Below are positions 19,212 to 28,301 of a stretch of DNA of 64,000 nt, piece by piece. The stretch is taken from the NCBI GenBank assembly GCA_963726375.1, contig CAVSCE010000007.1:124001-188000 (forward strand). The letters run 5' to 3'. This stretch comes from UTCFX2 sp963726375. Its GTDB lineage: Bacteria; Chloroflexota; Anaerolineae; Anaerolineales; UBA4823. Under the pieces are notes generated by a model, which ran no database searches, was not told where the DNA came from, and saw only the letters and a list, made by a program, of their open reading frames with translations. The position numbers and the translations under genes were made by a program. How positions within the stretch are numbered: position 1 is the stretch's first letter; the number at the start of each line of letters is the position of its first letter.

Positions 19212-20423
19212 ATGACCAGACGTTTGATAATCTTTGCGCTTATTGTGATGCTCATTAGCGCTTGTGCGAATTCTGACCCTCAGCTGACAGAAATCCCGGT
19301 GGCGACGACCGCAGTCGTTGAACCTCCGCCAACGGTCACCCCGACCGAAATCCCGCCCAGTGAGACGCCCACAACGGCGCCCTCGCCGACAGCAGCTCCT
19401 ACGCAAGCCCCCACATCCTATGGCCCCCATGATTTTCCGACGGACATCAGCCCATTGAAAGGTGAACCGGCGGAAGATATTGAAAAACTGGAGCGCCGGC
19501 CTGTAGCAGTCAAAGTCCAGCTCTTTCCGCGCGGCCAACGTCCACCCTGGGGGACTTCGCTTGCAGATGTAGTATTTGATTATTACCAGACTTTCGGGCA
19601 GACGCGTCTGCATACGATCTTTCTCACTCAGGATGCCGAAGTAGTTGGTCCTGTCCGGTCGGCGCGACTTCTGGACGTGCAGCTTGTCCAGATGTACCAG
19701 TCGATTTTCGCATTTGGGAGCGCAGAACAGCGAACTTACAGCAAGTTGTTCAACTCCGATGCTGCAAGCCGGCTGGTGGTAGAGGGGAATTCGAACTGTC
19801 CGCCGATGTGCCGAGTGGATCCAAATGGGCAGAATTCCCTCGTGGTTGACACTTCAGAAATCAGCTCGGCGGCGGATCAGAATTCGACAGATAACGTCCG
19901 TCAGAATCTGGACGGCATGTACTTCAACCAGGAAATTCCCCCTTCCGGACAGCCTGTAACGCAGGTATTTGTGCGTTTTTCGATCAGCGCATATACGATG
20001 TGGGATTACAACCCTGATACCGGTCGATATCTGCGATATCAGGATACGGTTGAAGCTGAGAATCTCGAACTGGAAAATGTTGCCCCGTTAATGGATCAGC
20101 TGACCAACGAGCAGAATGCTGCGGATAACGTCGTGGTCCTGCTGGTTTCCCACCAGTACGCGTTTGATACTCATCCGGGCGTGAACGAAGTGATCGATAT
20201 TAACCTCTCGGGCAGCGGACCAGCTTATGCGTTTCGTGATGGACAGGTTTATCAGGTGGTCTGGAACAGGCCGAGCAAGAATTCGGTGCTTTTCCTGACA
20301 TTCCAGGACGGGTCCTCGTATCCCTTCAAACCGGGCAGCACCTGGTATGAAGTCGTGGGGACAAGCTCCAAACTGGAAACGCCTAATCCTAATCAGTATC
20401 GTTTCACACATTACATGCCATAA
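19212..20423 (+). CDS. DUF3048 domain lipoprotein (YerB-like)
   Basis: A 403-residue exported lipoprotein. The signal peptide ends in the lipobox ISAC (Cys19), followed by a long Thr/Pro-rich linker of about 50 residues. The DUF3048 fold then shows RRPVAVKVQLFPRG, SLADVVFDYYQTFGQTRLHTIF and VGPVRSARLLDVQL, as in Bacillus YerB. The role of the family is unsettled. It has its own promoter (19136-19164), GGAG before the ATG and a hairpin terminator after the stop, so it is probably a single-gene unit. Confidence 0.88.
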   Translation: MTRRLIIFALIVMLISACANSDPQLTEIPVATTAVVEPPPTVTPTEIPPSETPTTAPSPTAAPTQAPTSYGPHDFPTDISPLKGEPAEDIEKLERRPVAVKVQLFPRGQRPPWGTSLADVVFDYYQTFGQTRLHTIFLTQDAEVVGPVRSARLLDVQLVQMYQSIFAFGSAEQRTYSKLFNSDAASRLVVEGNSNCPPMCRVDPNGQNSLVVDTSEISSAADQNSTDNVRQNLDGMYFNQEIPPSGQPVTQVFVRFSISAYTMWDYNPDTGRYLRYQDTVEAENLELENVAPLMDQLTNEQNAADNVVVLLVSHQYAFDTHPGVNEVIDINLSGSGPAYAFRDGQVYQVVWNRPSKNSVLFLTFQDGSSYPFKPGSTWYEVVGTSSKLETPNPNQYRFTHYMP

Positions 20424-20430
20424 ATACTAA

Positions 20431-20466
20431 AAAAGACCTGGCAGAAAAAATCTCCCGGGTCTTTTT
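20431..20466 (+). terminator. Intrinsic terminator after the DUF3048 gene
   Basis: The arms aaaagacctgg and ccgggtctttt pair over 11 bases with one G-U pair and run into a T tract. Because the stem begins with A residues it could also work for the convergent surE gene. Confidence 0.8.
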
Positions 20467-20511
20467 GTTTTTAGGATTGCAGCACGATTATCTGAAAATA
20501 ATAGAGATTAT

Positions 20512-21288
20512 CTATTTGCTCAGTTCAAAATCCCAGGCCTGCAGCTCTGAGATCGTTTGAAAAGCAGTCATATCGAGGTGGATCGGTGTGATCGAGACTG
20601 CTCCAGAAGCTAAAGCGCCAAAATCCGTCCCTTCTTCTGCAACCCCGGTGGGGGAATCGCCGCCGATCCAGTAATACGGACGACCGCGCGGGTCCTTTCG
20701 GGCGTCCAGGGCATCCCGGTAAAGGCGCAGACCCTGGCGGGTTATTTGCACCCCGGAAATCTGGTCATCCTGAAGGTACGGGACATTCACATTCAGCAGA
20801 ACATTTTTTGGCAAACCATGTTCAATGACCGCCTGGACGACCTGCCGGGCGATTCGAGCGGCTGGTCCATATTCCAGCGCAGAGCTTCGATCTCTTGGAG
20901 AATCGAGTGATACTGCAATTCCTGGGAGACCCCAGATCGCTGCCTCCATGGCTGCAGTTACTGTCCCGGAATAGGTCACATCATGCCCAAGATTGGCATT
21001 TGGATTGATCCCGGAAACGACCAGATCGACCTTTTCTTTAAGAATCCCCAGCAGCGCCAGGGCGACACAATCAGAGGGAGCGCCGTCGGACGCCAGTGCT
21101 GGCGTACCGTCGCTCAAAATGACTTCTTTCACCCTCAACGGGCGGTGCATCGTCTTGACGTGCCCAGAAGCTGACCAGTTTTGGTCAGGCGCCAGCACAG
21201 TCACCTCGCCCAGCTTGCGAATTTCCTGGAGGAGCGCCAGCAAACCCGGAGCGGTGACGCCATCATCATTGGTGAGTAAAATGTGCAT
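20512..21288 (-). CDS. surE: 5'/3'-nucleotidase SurE
   Basis: The 258-residue protein is a metal-dependent nucleotidase that removes phosphate from nucleoside 5'- and 3'-monophosphates and may act on polyphosphate. The N-terminus LLTNDDGVTAPG supplies the metal ligands Asp8 and Asp9. The loop NWSASGH supplies the conserved serine near 39-41. VSGINPNANLGHDVTYSGTV includes the fourth ligand Asn95 and substrate-site residues. Length and motif order match the family. It stands alone on the minus strand, convergent with the DUF3048 gene. Confidence 0.95.
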   Translation of the reverse strand: MHILLTNDDGVTAPGLLALLQEIRKLGEVTVLAPDQNWSASGHVKTMHRPLRVKEVILSDGTPALASDGAPSDCVALALLGILKEKVDLVVSGINPNANLGHDVTYSGTVTAAMEAAIWGLPGIAVSLDSPRDRSSALEYGPAARIARQVVQAVIEHGLPKNVLLNVNVPYLQDDQISGVQITRQGLRLYRDALDARKDPRGRPYYWIGGDSPTGVAEEGTDFGALASGAVSITPIHLDMTAFQTISELQAWDFELSK

Positions 21289-21394
21289 GAGGGTATCCGA
21301 TTCCTTTGTGGAGCTGATGTATTAAATAATCAGGGACGAATTATAATGGTAAAATTCGGAACGTCCTATCAATCTGTTTACGGGAGGGAACAAT

Positions 21395-22276
21395 ATGTCC
21401 GCTGTCAGGAAACTCATTGGAATTTTGCTCTTAATTGCCGCTCTCATAGGGCTGATTTTTAGTATTGCTGGAATCACGATCCTTTGGAGGGTTGAGCCGA
21501 AAATCACTGCAGGCATTGAAACCACAGTCGATCTCTTGGTCGAAACGCTTGAGACAACTTCGCAAGGATTGGTTGTGACTCAGGTTGCGCTGAAAAGTGC
21601 AGTTGATACAGTTAGCGCGCTGGAAACAACAGTTCAAACGATTGCCACGACGATCAAGTCCAGCACTCCGATGGTTGTTGATATAAGAAATTTGATCACT
21701 GAAGAAGTACCGCAGACAATTATGGCTACCGAGACCTCTTTACGGGCGTCACAGAAAAGCGCTGCGATCATCGATTCGGTCCTGGGTACTTTAAGCAGCA
21801 TTCCGCTGATCGGCGGCGCGGTTGGATACAATCCAGAAGTCCCGCTTGCAGAGTCGCTGGGTCAGGTTGCTGACAGCCTGAGCAGCCTGCCGGATGCTTT
21901 GAATAATATGGAAACAAGCCTGTCAGAGACGAACACCAACCTTGAGACTTTCCAGTCGGACCTGACGATGATGGCGGATTCAATTGGTCAAATTTCAAGC
22001 AGTATTTCTGAGTACGATAAAGTCATCCTGGGATATAAAGCGTCAGTTGACCAGATTATTAACAGTCTTGAAGGATTGAAAACCAGCCTGCCCACCTATG
22101 TTCGTTATCTACTCCTGGCGCTGACAGTTTTCCTGGTCTGGATGGCGGTAGCCAACCTTGGACTGCTGACGCAGGGCTGGGAACTGGTCACAGAAAATAA
22201 AGTTAAGAAAGAACCAGAAGTTAAGGAAGAACCAGTCGAGAAACAAGAGCCAGATGAGCAGAAAGAAACCAGCTAG
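21395..22276 (+). CDS. Membrane protein with long coiled coil between two helices
   Basis: A 293-residue protein of no recognised family. It has one membrane helix near the N-terminus (IGILLLIAALIGLIFSIAGI), about 200 residues rich in Ser, Thr and Leu with heptad-like repeats that should form extracytoplasmic coiled coils, and a second helix at about 238-258 (YLLLALTVFLVWMAVANL). The tail is strongly charged, with repeated KxEPE-type elements, and faces the cytoplasm. The layout recalls the sensor part of chemoreceptors or methyl-accepting-like proteins without the signalling domain. GGGAGGG lies upstream of the ATG. A terminator follows. Confidence 0.72.
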   Translation: MSAVRKLIGILLLIAALIGLIFSIAGITILWRVEPKITAGIETTVDLLVETLETTSQGLVVTQVALKSAVDTVSALETTVQTIATTIKSSTPMVVDIRNLITEEVPQTIMATETSLRASQKSAAIIDSVLGTLSSIPLIGGAVGYNPEVPLAESLGQVADSLSSLPDALNNMETSLSETNTNLETFQSDLTMMADSIGQISSSISEYDKVILGYKASVDQIINSLEGLKTSLPTYVRYLLLALTVFLVWMAVANLGLLTQGWELVTENKVKKEPEVKEEPVEKQEPDEQKETS

Positions 22277-22288
22277 GTAAAAAGAAGA

Positions 22289-22320
22289 AAAACGGGCGGT
22301 CAATTCACCGCCCGTTTTTT
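22289..22320. terminator. Intrinsic bidirectional terminator
   Basis: A perfect 12-base stem (aaaacgggcggt paired with accgcccgtttt) with a loop of about six bases, flanked by A and T runs. It lies between the convergent coiled-coil membrane protein gene and the aconitase gene and can serve both. Confidence 0.9.
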
Positions 22321-22322
22321 AT

Positions 22323-25030
22323 TTAGAGCAAACCGCGCAACACCGTCTGTAGAATTCCACCATTACGGAAGTAGTTTACTTCTACTGGAGTCTCCAATCG
22401 GGCAGTCGCCTGAAAACTGAGAAGCGTGCCATCCGGTCTCTCGGCGGTGACTGTCAGTTCTTCCTTTGGTTGGATCGAATTATTCAATCCCCTCACCGAG
22501 ATTATTTCTGTGCCCACCAGACCCAGGCTTTCGACATTTTCACCTGCGAGGAATTGAAGCGGCAGGACACCCATGCCTACCAGATTAGAGCGGTGGATCC
22601 GCTCGAAGGATTCAGCAATCACGGCGCGAACGCCCAGCATCATCACACCTTTTGCTGCCCAGTCACGGCTGGAACCGGTGCCGTACTCTTTGCCGGCCAA
22701 TACGACCAAGGAGATTTTTTCCTCCCGATATTTAACCGCAGCGTCATAAATGCTCATTTGTTCACCAGTTGGCTGATGGATCGTCCAGCCTCCTTCTACT
22801 CCTGGGACCATCCGGTTTTTTAGTCGGATGTTCGCAAAAGTGCCTCGGCTCATCACGCGGTCGTTGCCGCGCCGCGAACCGTAGGAGTTGAAATCTTTTG
22901 GGTCGACGCCTTTTTGGATCAAGAATTTTCCGGCAGGACTTTCAGAAGAGAACGATCCAGCCGGGGAGATGTGATCTGTCGTGATCGAATCGCCGAGGAT
23001 TGCCAGCACTCGGGCGCCTTGAATTTCCTGGATGTCTGGAACTTCGCGGCGGAGACCGGTAAAAAATGGGGGCTCCTGAATATAGGTGGAATCGGGATCC
23101 CAGGAATAAAGCTCGCTGTCGCTGGCTTGAATGGCGTTCCAGGTTTTGTTCCCCGTAAACACTCCGGCATATTTTTCCTGGTACATTTCTGGTTTTACAG
23201 ATTGGGCGATAGCCGTCTGGATTTCTGCTGAAGTCGGCCAGATTTCTCGAAGGTATACGGGCATGCCATCGGGATCATATCCCAACGGATCGTGGACCAG
23301 ATCGGCATCGACGCTGCCGGCGATCGCATATGCAACCACCAGGGGGGGGGAAGCCAGGTAATTTGCCCGAACATTGGGATGTATGCGGCCTTCAAAGTTT
23401 CTGTTTCCAGAGAGCACAGCAGCGGCGACAAGGTCTGCTTCCCGGATCGCTTCGCTGACTGCCGCAGGCAGCGGGCCTGAATTGCCGATGCAAGTTGTGC
23501 AGCCAAAGCCGACCACATTGAAACCTAAGGCAGCCAAGGGTTCCAATAAACCGGCGCGTTCAAGATATTCTGTAACAACTCGAGATCCGGGGGCAAGACT
23601 TGTTTTTACAAAAGATTTGACCTTCAGCCCGCGTTCCACGGCTTTTTTCGCGAGGATCCCGGCTCCAATCATCACAGACGGATTGGATGTGTTTGTGCAA
23701 GAAGTAATCGCGGCGATCACAACAGCTCCATGCCCGATTTCATGAGAGCTCAGAATCGACCTCCAGAAGAGCTTTCTTTTCCAGCTGCCCACCGGTCAAC
23801 TCAAAACCACGCTTGCTGATCGGCGCGATCAGGGACTGGTGAAAAGACGCCTTCATCTCTCTGAGTGGGATTCGGTCCTGAGGTCGTTTTGGACCTGCCA
23901 GGCTCGAACTCAACTTCGCTCAGATCGAGCTCGAGCGTATCAGTGAAACTGGGGTCCTGCGAATTGGAGTATCGGAAAATCTCCTGTTCTTTACAGTAAC
24001 GCTCAACTCGCTGAATTAGCTCTTCAGGTCGACCGGTGAGTCGCATATAGCGCAGGGTTTCGTCATCCACCGGGAAGAACCCGACTGTCGCACCGTATTC
24101 CGGAGCCATATTCGCGATCGTCGCTCGATCCGGAAGGGACATAGCGGACAATCCGGGACCGAAAAATTCGACAAATTTTTCAACGACACCTTTTTTCCTG
24201 AGCATTTGAGTGACCGTGAGGGTTAGATCTGTGGCAGTCACGCCCTCGCGCAGCTCTCCGATAAGTTTAAATCCGATCACATCTGGAGCTAGCATGTCAA
24301 TCGGCTGACCGAGCATGGCTGCCTCAGCCTCAATCCCGCCAACGCCCCAACCCAATACGCCCAGGCCGTTGATCATAGTGGTGTGCGAGTCGGTTCCGAC
24401 AACTGTATCCGGATAGGCCAGCGGTCCGTCCAATTCGTCTGTTTTCATCACAACCTGGGCAAGGTATTCAAGATTTACCTGATGGACGATGCCGGTTGCA
24501 GGGGGGACAACGTTGAAGTTTGAGAACGCATTCTGTCCCCAGCGCAGAAATTCATACCGCTCCCGGTTGCGCTGGAACTCGATTTCCGCATTTCGTCTTA
24601 GTGCGTCCGGTGTCCCAAAGGTATCGACCTGGACAGAATGGTCAATGACCAGATCAACCGGGACGAGAGGATTGATTTTCTTCGGGTCTCCACCCAGGCG
24701 AGCAACTGCCGAACGCATCGAGGCCAGGTCAACGACAGTGGGCACACCGGTAAAATCCTGAAGAACGACTCGAGCCGGGGCAAATGGGACGGAGGGACGT
24801 GAAGATGCATTTGCCTGCCACCCTGCGAGGTTAATGACATCCTGAGAAGTGAATTCTCTTTCGTTGCACTGGCGCAGCACCGATTCGAGAAGGATGCGGA
24901 TAGAAAATGGAAGCTGTTCCAGGCGTGTCAGGCCTGCCTTTTCGAGGCTGTCTAATCGATAGATCAAATAATCGCCGTGGGGGGTTTTAATCCATGCGCG
25001 GGCGTTAAAATCATCCTGGATTTTTAACAT
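22323..25030 (-). CDS. acnA: Aconitate hydratase A (two frameshifts)
   Basis: Aconitase interconverts citrate and isocitrate in the TCA cycle. Read across its frame changes it has about 900 residues, the size of AcnA/IRP-type enzymes. The N-terminal part shows IDHSVQVD and VVGTDSHTTMINGLGVLGWGVGG. The iron-sulfur ligands are in ITSCTNTSNPSVM and GFGCTTCIGNSGPL. The C-terminal part has GSFSSESPAGKF and YGTGSSRDWAAKG. Frame changes near 23908 and 23755 are bridged by a piece reading SLAGPKRPQDRIPLREMK. The ATG at 25030 has AGGAG upstream. It is the last gene of the reverse operon that carries thiolase and folate genes. Confidence 0.92.
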
Positions 25031-25081
25031 AACGTTCTCCTATGAAAATTACGGACAAAATCACCTGTCAAGAAAGTTGGA

Positions 25082-26032
25082 TCAAATGGTTGGATTTGGT
25101 TCTCCGCGACGAATGATCGCGTCAGCCATCCGCACAGCCCGGACGCCTGCCTGAACATCATGGATCCTGACGATATCGGCGCCGCGAGCAATCCCAATCG
25201 AAATCGCTGCAAGCGTCCCTTCCAGGCGTTGATCAGCAGGCAGGTCAAGGGTATATCCAATGAAAGACTTGCGCGAAGGTCCCAACAGGATTGGGAATCC
25301 AAGCGAGCGGAACTCGCCAAGCCGGTCGATCAGCTCAAGGTTCTGCTCCACTGTCTTCCCAAAACCGACCCCAGGATCGAGGATGATATGCTCAACGGGG
25401 ACGCCCGCCTTGAGGGCGATATCGATGCTTTCCAGAAGCTCCCTGCGGATGTCCTCGATCAGGTCGGTATATTCCATCCCTATGTAACGGCCGCCCAGTC
25501 CCGCCTTAATTTCTGCATGAGCCCATGAGCTGCGATTATGCATCAAAATGATGGGTGCATGATAACGCGCCGCGATCCCAGCCAGCGCAGGATCAGCGCG
25601 CAGCCCCCAGACATCATTGATGATATCGGCGCCGGCTATAAGCGCTGACTCAGCAACCTGTGATTTATAGGTGTCAATTGAAATGATGCTGTCCACTTCG
25701 GCTGACAGCTTCTGAATCACAGGGATCACACGCATCATTTCTTCATCTACGCTGACAGGCTTTGCTCCTGGCCGGGTGCTCTCTCCACCCACGTCGATGA
25801 TGTCCGCGCCGGCTTCGATAAATCGACGTGCTTGAGCCAATGCTGCTGCGAGAAAATCTGTCTCCATCAATTCGTTGCCGATCAGACCATCCCCAGAGAA
25901 GCTGTCTGCTGTGATGTTTAAAATGCCCATCACATACGTTCGGCTCCCCCAATGGAGACAATGCGAGCCGATGGTTAAGGGTTGGTTTTCAATATTTCTC
26001 AAACCAGAAGGGTTAAAGGCCGGCTCAACCAT
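25082..26032 (-). CDS. folP: Dihydropteroate synthase
   Basis: The 316-residue TIM-barrel enzyme condenses dihydropterin pyrophosphate with p-aminobenzoate in folate synthesis. The conserved motifs are MGILNITADSFSGDG (about residues 35-49), IIDVGGESTRPGA, IINDVWGLRADP, ILDPGVGFGKT, and the pABA/sulfonamide loop LLGPSRKSF. An N-terminal extension of about 30 residues precedes the first strand. Its 5' end overlaps the end of the SpoIIAA-like gene by 34 bases. folK lies two genes upstream, so two consecutive steps of the pathway are encoded together. Confidence 0.95.
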   Translation of the reverse strand: MVEPAFNPSGLRNIENQPLTIGSHCLHWGSRTYVMGILNITADSFSGDGLIGNELMETDFLAAALAQARRFIEAGADIIDVGGESTRPGAKPVSVDEEMMRVIPVIQKLSAEVDSIISIDTYKSQVAESALIAGADIINDVWGLRADPALAGIAARYHAPIILMHNRSSWAHAEIKAGLGGRYIGMEYTDLIEDIRRELLESIDIALKAGVPVEHIILDPGVGFGKTVEQNLELIDRLGEFRSLGFPILLGPSRKSFIGYTLDLPADQRLEGTLAAISIGIARGADIVRIHDVQAGVRAVRMADAIIRRGEPNPTI

Positions 26033-26424
26033 TCTTCAGCCTCTGGGATCTTGGTGAAGATCTTCATTTCGACACCATATCCTGCAGAGAGGGCGTCGAT
26101 TTCTTGTAAAGCCTGACGCATCTTTTCATTGATCACGACAACCGCCAGGCGAATATTCCGCACTGACGGATCGTTATTGACTTCTAACGCAAATTCGATC
26201 GCCTCTCGCGGCAGGTCTTCAATCTGACGCAAGTCGTATAAATTCGTTGTCAGCCGGTCTGAATTTTCCAGATGGGCGAGCGAGAATTCGCGCCAGCGCA
26301 GGAGGGTCGGATGTGAGACATCCTGGAAGACGATGTGCATTCCGCCGTCCGGTCGGCGGAGAGCCGAGAAGCCTGCATCCGGACCAGGGGCATCTTTCAA
26401 GGGTTTTGGTTCAACGCTGGCCAT
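25999..26424 (-). CDS. SpoIIAA-like (STAS-type) small protein
   Basis: A protein of about 141 residues. The start at 26424 (second Met) is preferred because GGAG lies eight bases before it. The central stretch TNLYDLRQIEDLPREAIEFAL and LAVVVINEKM, then VEMKIFTKIPEAEEWL, resembles the SpoIIAA-like fold found in many stand-alone bacterial proteins. No catalytic motif is visible. The gene is embedded between folK and folP, but a link to folate synthesis is only positional. Confidence 0.6.
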   Translation of the reverse strand: MASVEPKPLKDAPGPDAGFSALRRPDGGMHIVFQDVSHPTLLRWREFSLAHLENSDRLTTNLYDLRQIEDLPREAIEFALEVNNDPSVRNIRLAVVVINEKMRQALQEIDALSAGYGVEMKIFTKIPEAEEWLSRPLTLLV

Positions 26425-26537
26425 ATCCATTTCTCCAATCAGGTTTGTGGGATATCATTTTATCTTACCAGAGCCCGGGTGGGCTTAATGAAAATTAAGG
26501 ATAATTTCTCACTCAAGCGGATCCAGCTGCGCTCCGA

Positions 26538-27023
26538 TCAGGATGGTGAAAAAAGCTGTACTCCGGCTGCGTCGATTTCTTCCAACAGCTCATAGACCTT
26601 GCTTCCCAGGACGGGATGACGCAAATTTGGCGCAATCGCTGCCAGCGGCACAAGCACAAAAGCGCGCTTATCCAAACGCGGGTGAGGAATTTGAAGCTCA
26701 GCCTCATGAAGGATCAGGTCGTCATAAAACAGGATGTCGATGTCTATCAGGCGAGGGCCGTTGCGGAAGGTTGGCTCGCGACCAAGCTCACTTTCAATTT
26801 TCTTGAGAATCTTCAGAAGCCTGGCTGGTGCGATTTCGGTTTCGGATTTGATGACCTGGTTGAGAAAAGGTGGCTGGTCTTTAAACCCCCATGGATCTGT
26901 CTGATAAATGGGGGATGCCTGAAGAAGACGGGCAGATGGTTCTATGGCTGATCGAGCTGAATATAAGTTCATCAGGCGGTCGCCCAGGTTGGTGCCTAAC
27001 CCAAGAAAAACGGTGTGTTTCAC
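26538..27023 (-). CDS. folK: 2-amino-4-hydroxy-6-hydroxymethyldihydropteridine diphosphokinase
   Basis: HPPK transfers pyrophosphate from ATP to hydroxymethyl-dihydropterin, the step before folP. The motifs are VFLGLGTNLGDR near the N-terminus, the pterin-binding ASPIYQTDPWGFKDQPPFLNQV, and RNGPRLIDIDILFYDD with the two Mg-binding Asp residues, then IPHPRLDKRAFVLVPL. The GTG at 27023 is taken as start because it overlaps the stop of the thiolase gene (GTGA) and begins KHTVFLGLG, as in homologues; a longer in-frame start at 27068 adds an unrelated-looking stretch. The product is about 161 residues. Confidence 0.93.
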   Translation of the reverse strand: MKHTVFLGLGTNLGDRLMNLYSARSAIEPSARLLQASPIYQTDPWGFKDQPPFLNQVIKSETEIAPARLLKILKKIESELGREPTFRNGPRLIDIDILFYDDLILHEAELQIPHPRLDKRAFVLVPLAAIAPNLRHPVLGSKVYELLEEIDAAGVQLFSPS

Positions 27024-28156
27024 AAACGCTCCACAATCGTGGCAGTAGCCATGCCGTGCCCGATGCACATCGTTTGAAGTCCGAAACGGCCTCCACTTCG
27101 CTCCAGCTCGTGGATCAATTTTGTCATGAGCACAGCCCCCGTTGCCCCAAGGGGGTGGCCGTGGGCAATCGCTCCACCATTGGGATTTACCATGTTCATA
27201 TCGACCACTCCGAGCTCCTTTGCCCAGGAAAGCACAACAGCAGCAAAGGCTTCATTTATTTCGACCACATCGATATCCTCCAGTTTTAAACCGGCGCGCT
27301 GGAGGACCATTCGGGTCGCAGGGATTGGTCCATCCAGCATCAGAACAGGGTCTGATCCGACCACTGCCCTCGCGACCAGGCGAGCGCGCGGCGTCAGGTT
27401 ATAGCGGCCCACCGCTCCGGGGGAGGCCAGGAGAAGGGCTGCGGAGCCATCGCTTACCTGGCTGGAGTTCCCTGCTGTTGTCACACCATCAGTCTTAAAG
27501 ACCGGGCGAAGGGATCTCATTTTCTCTCGATCTGGAGGAATCCGCACTCCTTCATCTCTATCAACAATTCTCCCATCCGGCCGGAGGATTGGCAGGATTT
27601 GCTCCTGGAAAAAACCGGACTGGATCGCCTGCATAGCACGGTAGTGGCTCTGGAAAGCGTATTCGTCCAGCGCTTCCCGGTTCAGGTGCCATTTTTCTGC
27701 CATCAGCTCGGCGCTGATACCCTGATGGACCAGCTCAAATGGAAAATGATCAGGCCATTCGGTGGGGTAATCAGCCCCAAGCGGTTGGTGCGACATCATT
27801 TCGGTCCCGCCTGCCAGAACCACGTCCATGTCGCCAGCGAGGATTGCCTGGGCAGCAAAATGAACAGCCTGCTGGCTGGAGCCGCACATTCGGTTAATTG
27901 TGACCGCAGGGACTTTAACAGGGAAGCCAGCTTTCAAGACACCCAGCCGGGCCAGGTTCGCACCCTGATCGCCAATCGGAGTCACGCAACCCCAGACGGC
28001 ATCCTCCAACACTCCGGGATCGACACCCGCTCTGCGGACTGCCTCCTGCATGACCAATGCAGTCAAATCCACGGGTGAGAGAGGATTTAATCCGCCGGTT
28101 GGTTTTCCTATCCCAACTGGCGTGCGAACAGCGGAGATCACATATACTTCATTCAT
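27020..28156 (-). CDS. Acetyl-CoA acetyltransferase (thiolase)
   Basis: A thiolase of about 378 residues that forms or cleaves 3-ketoacyl-CoA. The acyl-accepting Cys91 is in NRMCGSSQQAV, followed by the CoA-loop, NEAFA, GGAIAHGHPLGATG with the catalytic His, and CIGHGMA with the second Cys. The ATG at 28156 is preferred over the GTG nine bases earlier because AGGAGG then has proper spacing. Whether it works in beta-oxidation or biosynthesis cannot be told; no partner genes (hydratase, dehydrogenase) are nearby. It is the first gene of the reverse operon and overlaps folK by four bases. Confidence 0.92.
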   Translation of the reverse strand: MNEVYVISAVRTPVGIGKPTGGLNPLSPVDLTALVMQEAVRRAGVDPGVLEDAVWGCVTPIGDQGANLARLGVLKAGFPVKVPAVTINRMCGSSQQAVHFAAQAILAGDMDVVLAGGTEMMSHQPLGADYPTEWPDHFPFELVHQGISAELMAEKWHLNREALDEYAFQSHYRAMQAIQSGFFQEQILPILRPDGRIVDRDEGVRIPPDREKMRSLRPVFKTDGVTTAGNSSQVSDGSAALLLASPGAVGRYNLTPRARLVARAVVGSDPVLMLDGPIPATRMVLQRAGLKLEDIDVVEINEAFAAVVLSWAKELGVVDMNMVNPNGGAIAHGHPLGATGAVLMTKLIHELERSGGRFGLQTMCIGHGMATATIVERL

Positions 28157-28301
28157 CAGCTGCACCCCTCCTGGTTTTGATGATCTGTTTGATCAATAAT
28201 TCGATCATTTTATTCATCATTTAGATTTACCGAACAAGCCGGAATTTCATGGAGTTCTTTTATAATCAGAGGATACCACAAAATCCGTAGAGGAAAACTG
28301 C

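Noticed and set aside
23340..23352. Run of G bases inside the aconitase gene as a possible frameshift site
   Set aside because: The protein reads through it in frame (LASPPLVVAYAIAG), so the run length is consistent with the gene.
24489..24761. Frames on the opposite strand of acnA, thiolase and other genes
   Set aside because: They mirror the codons of strongly supported genes and have no start signals or domains.
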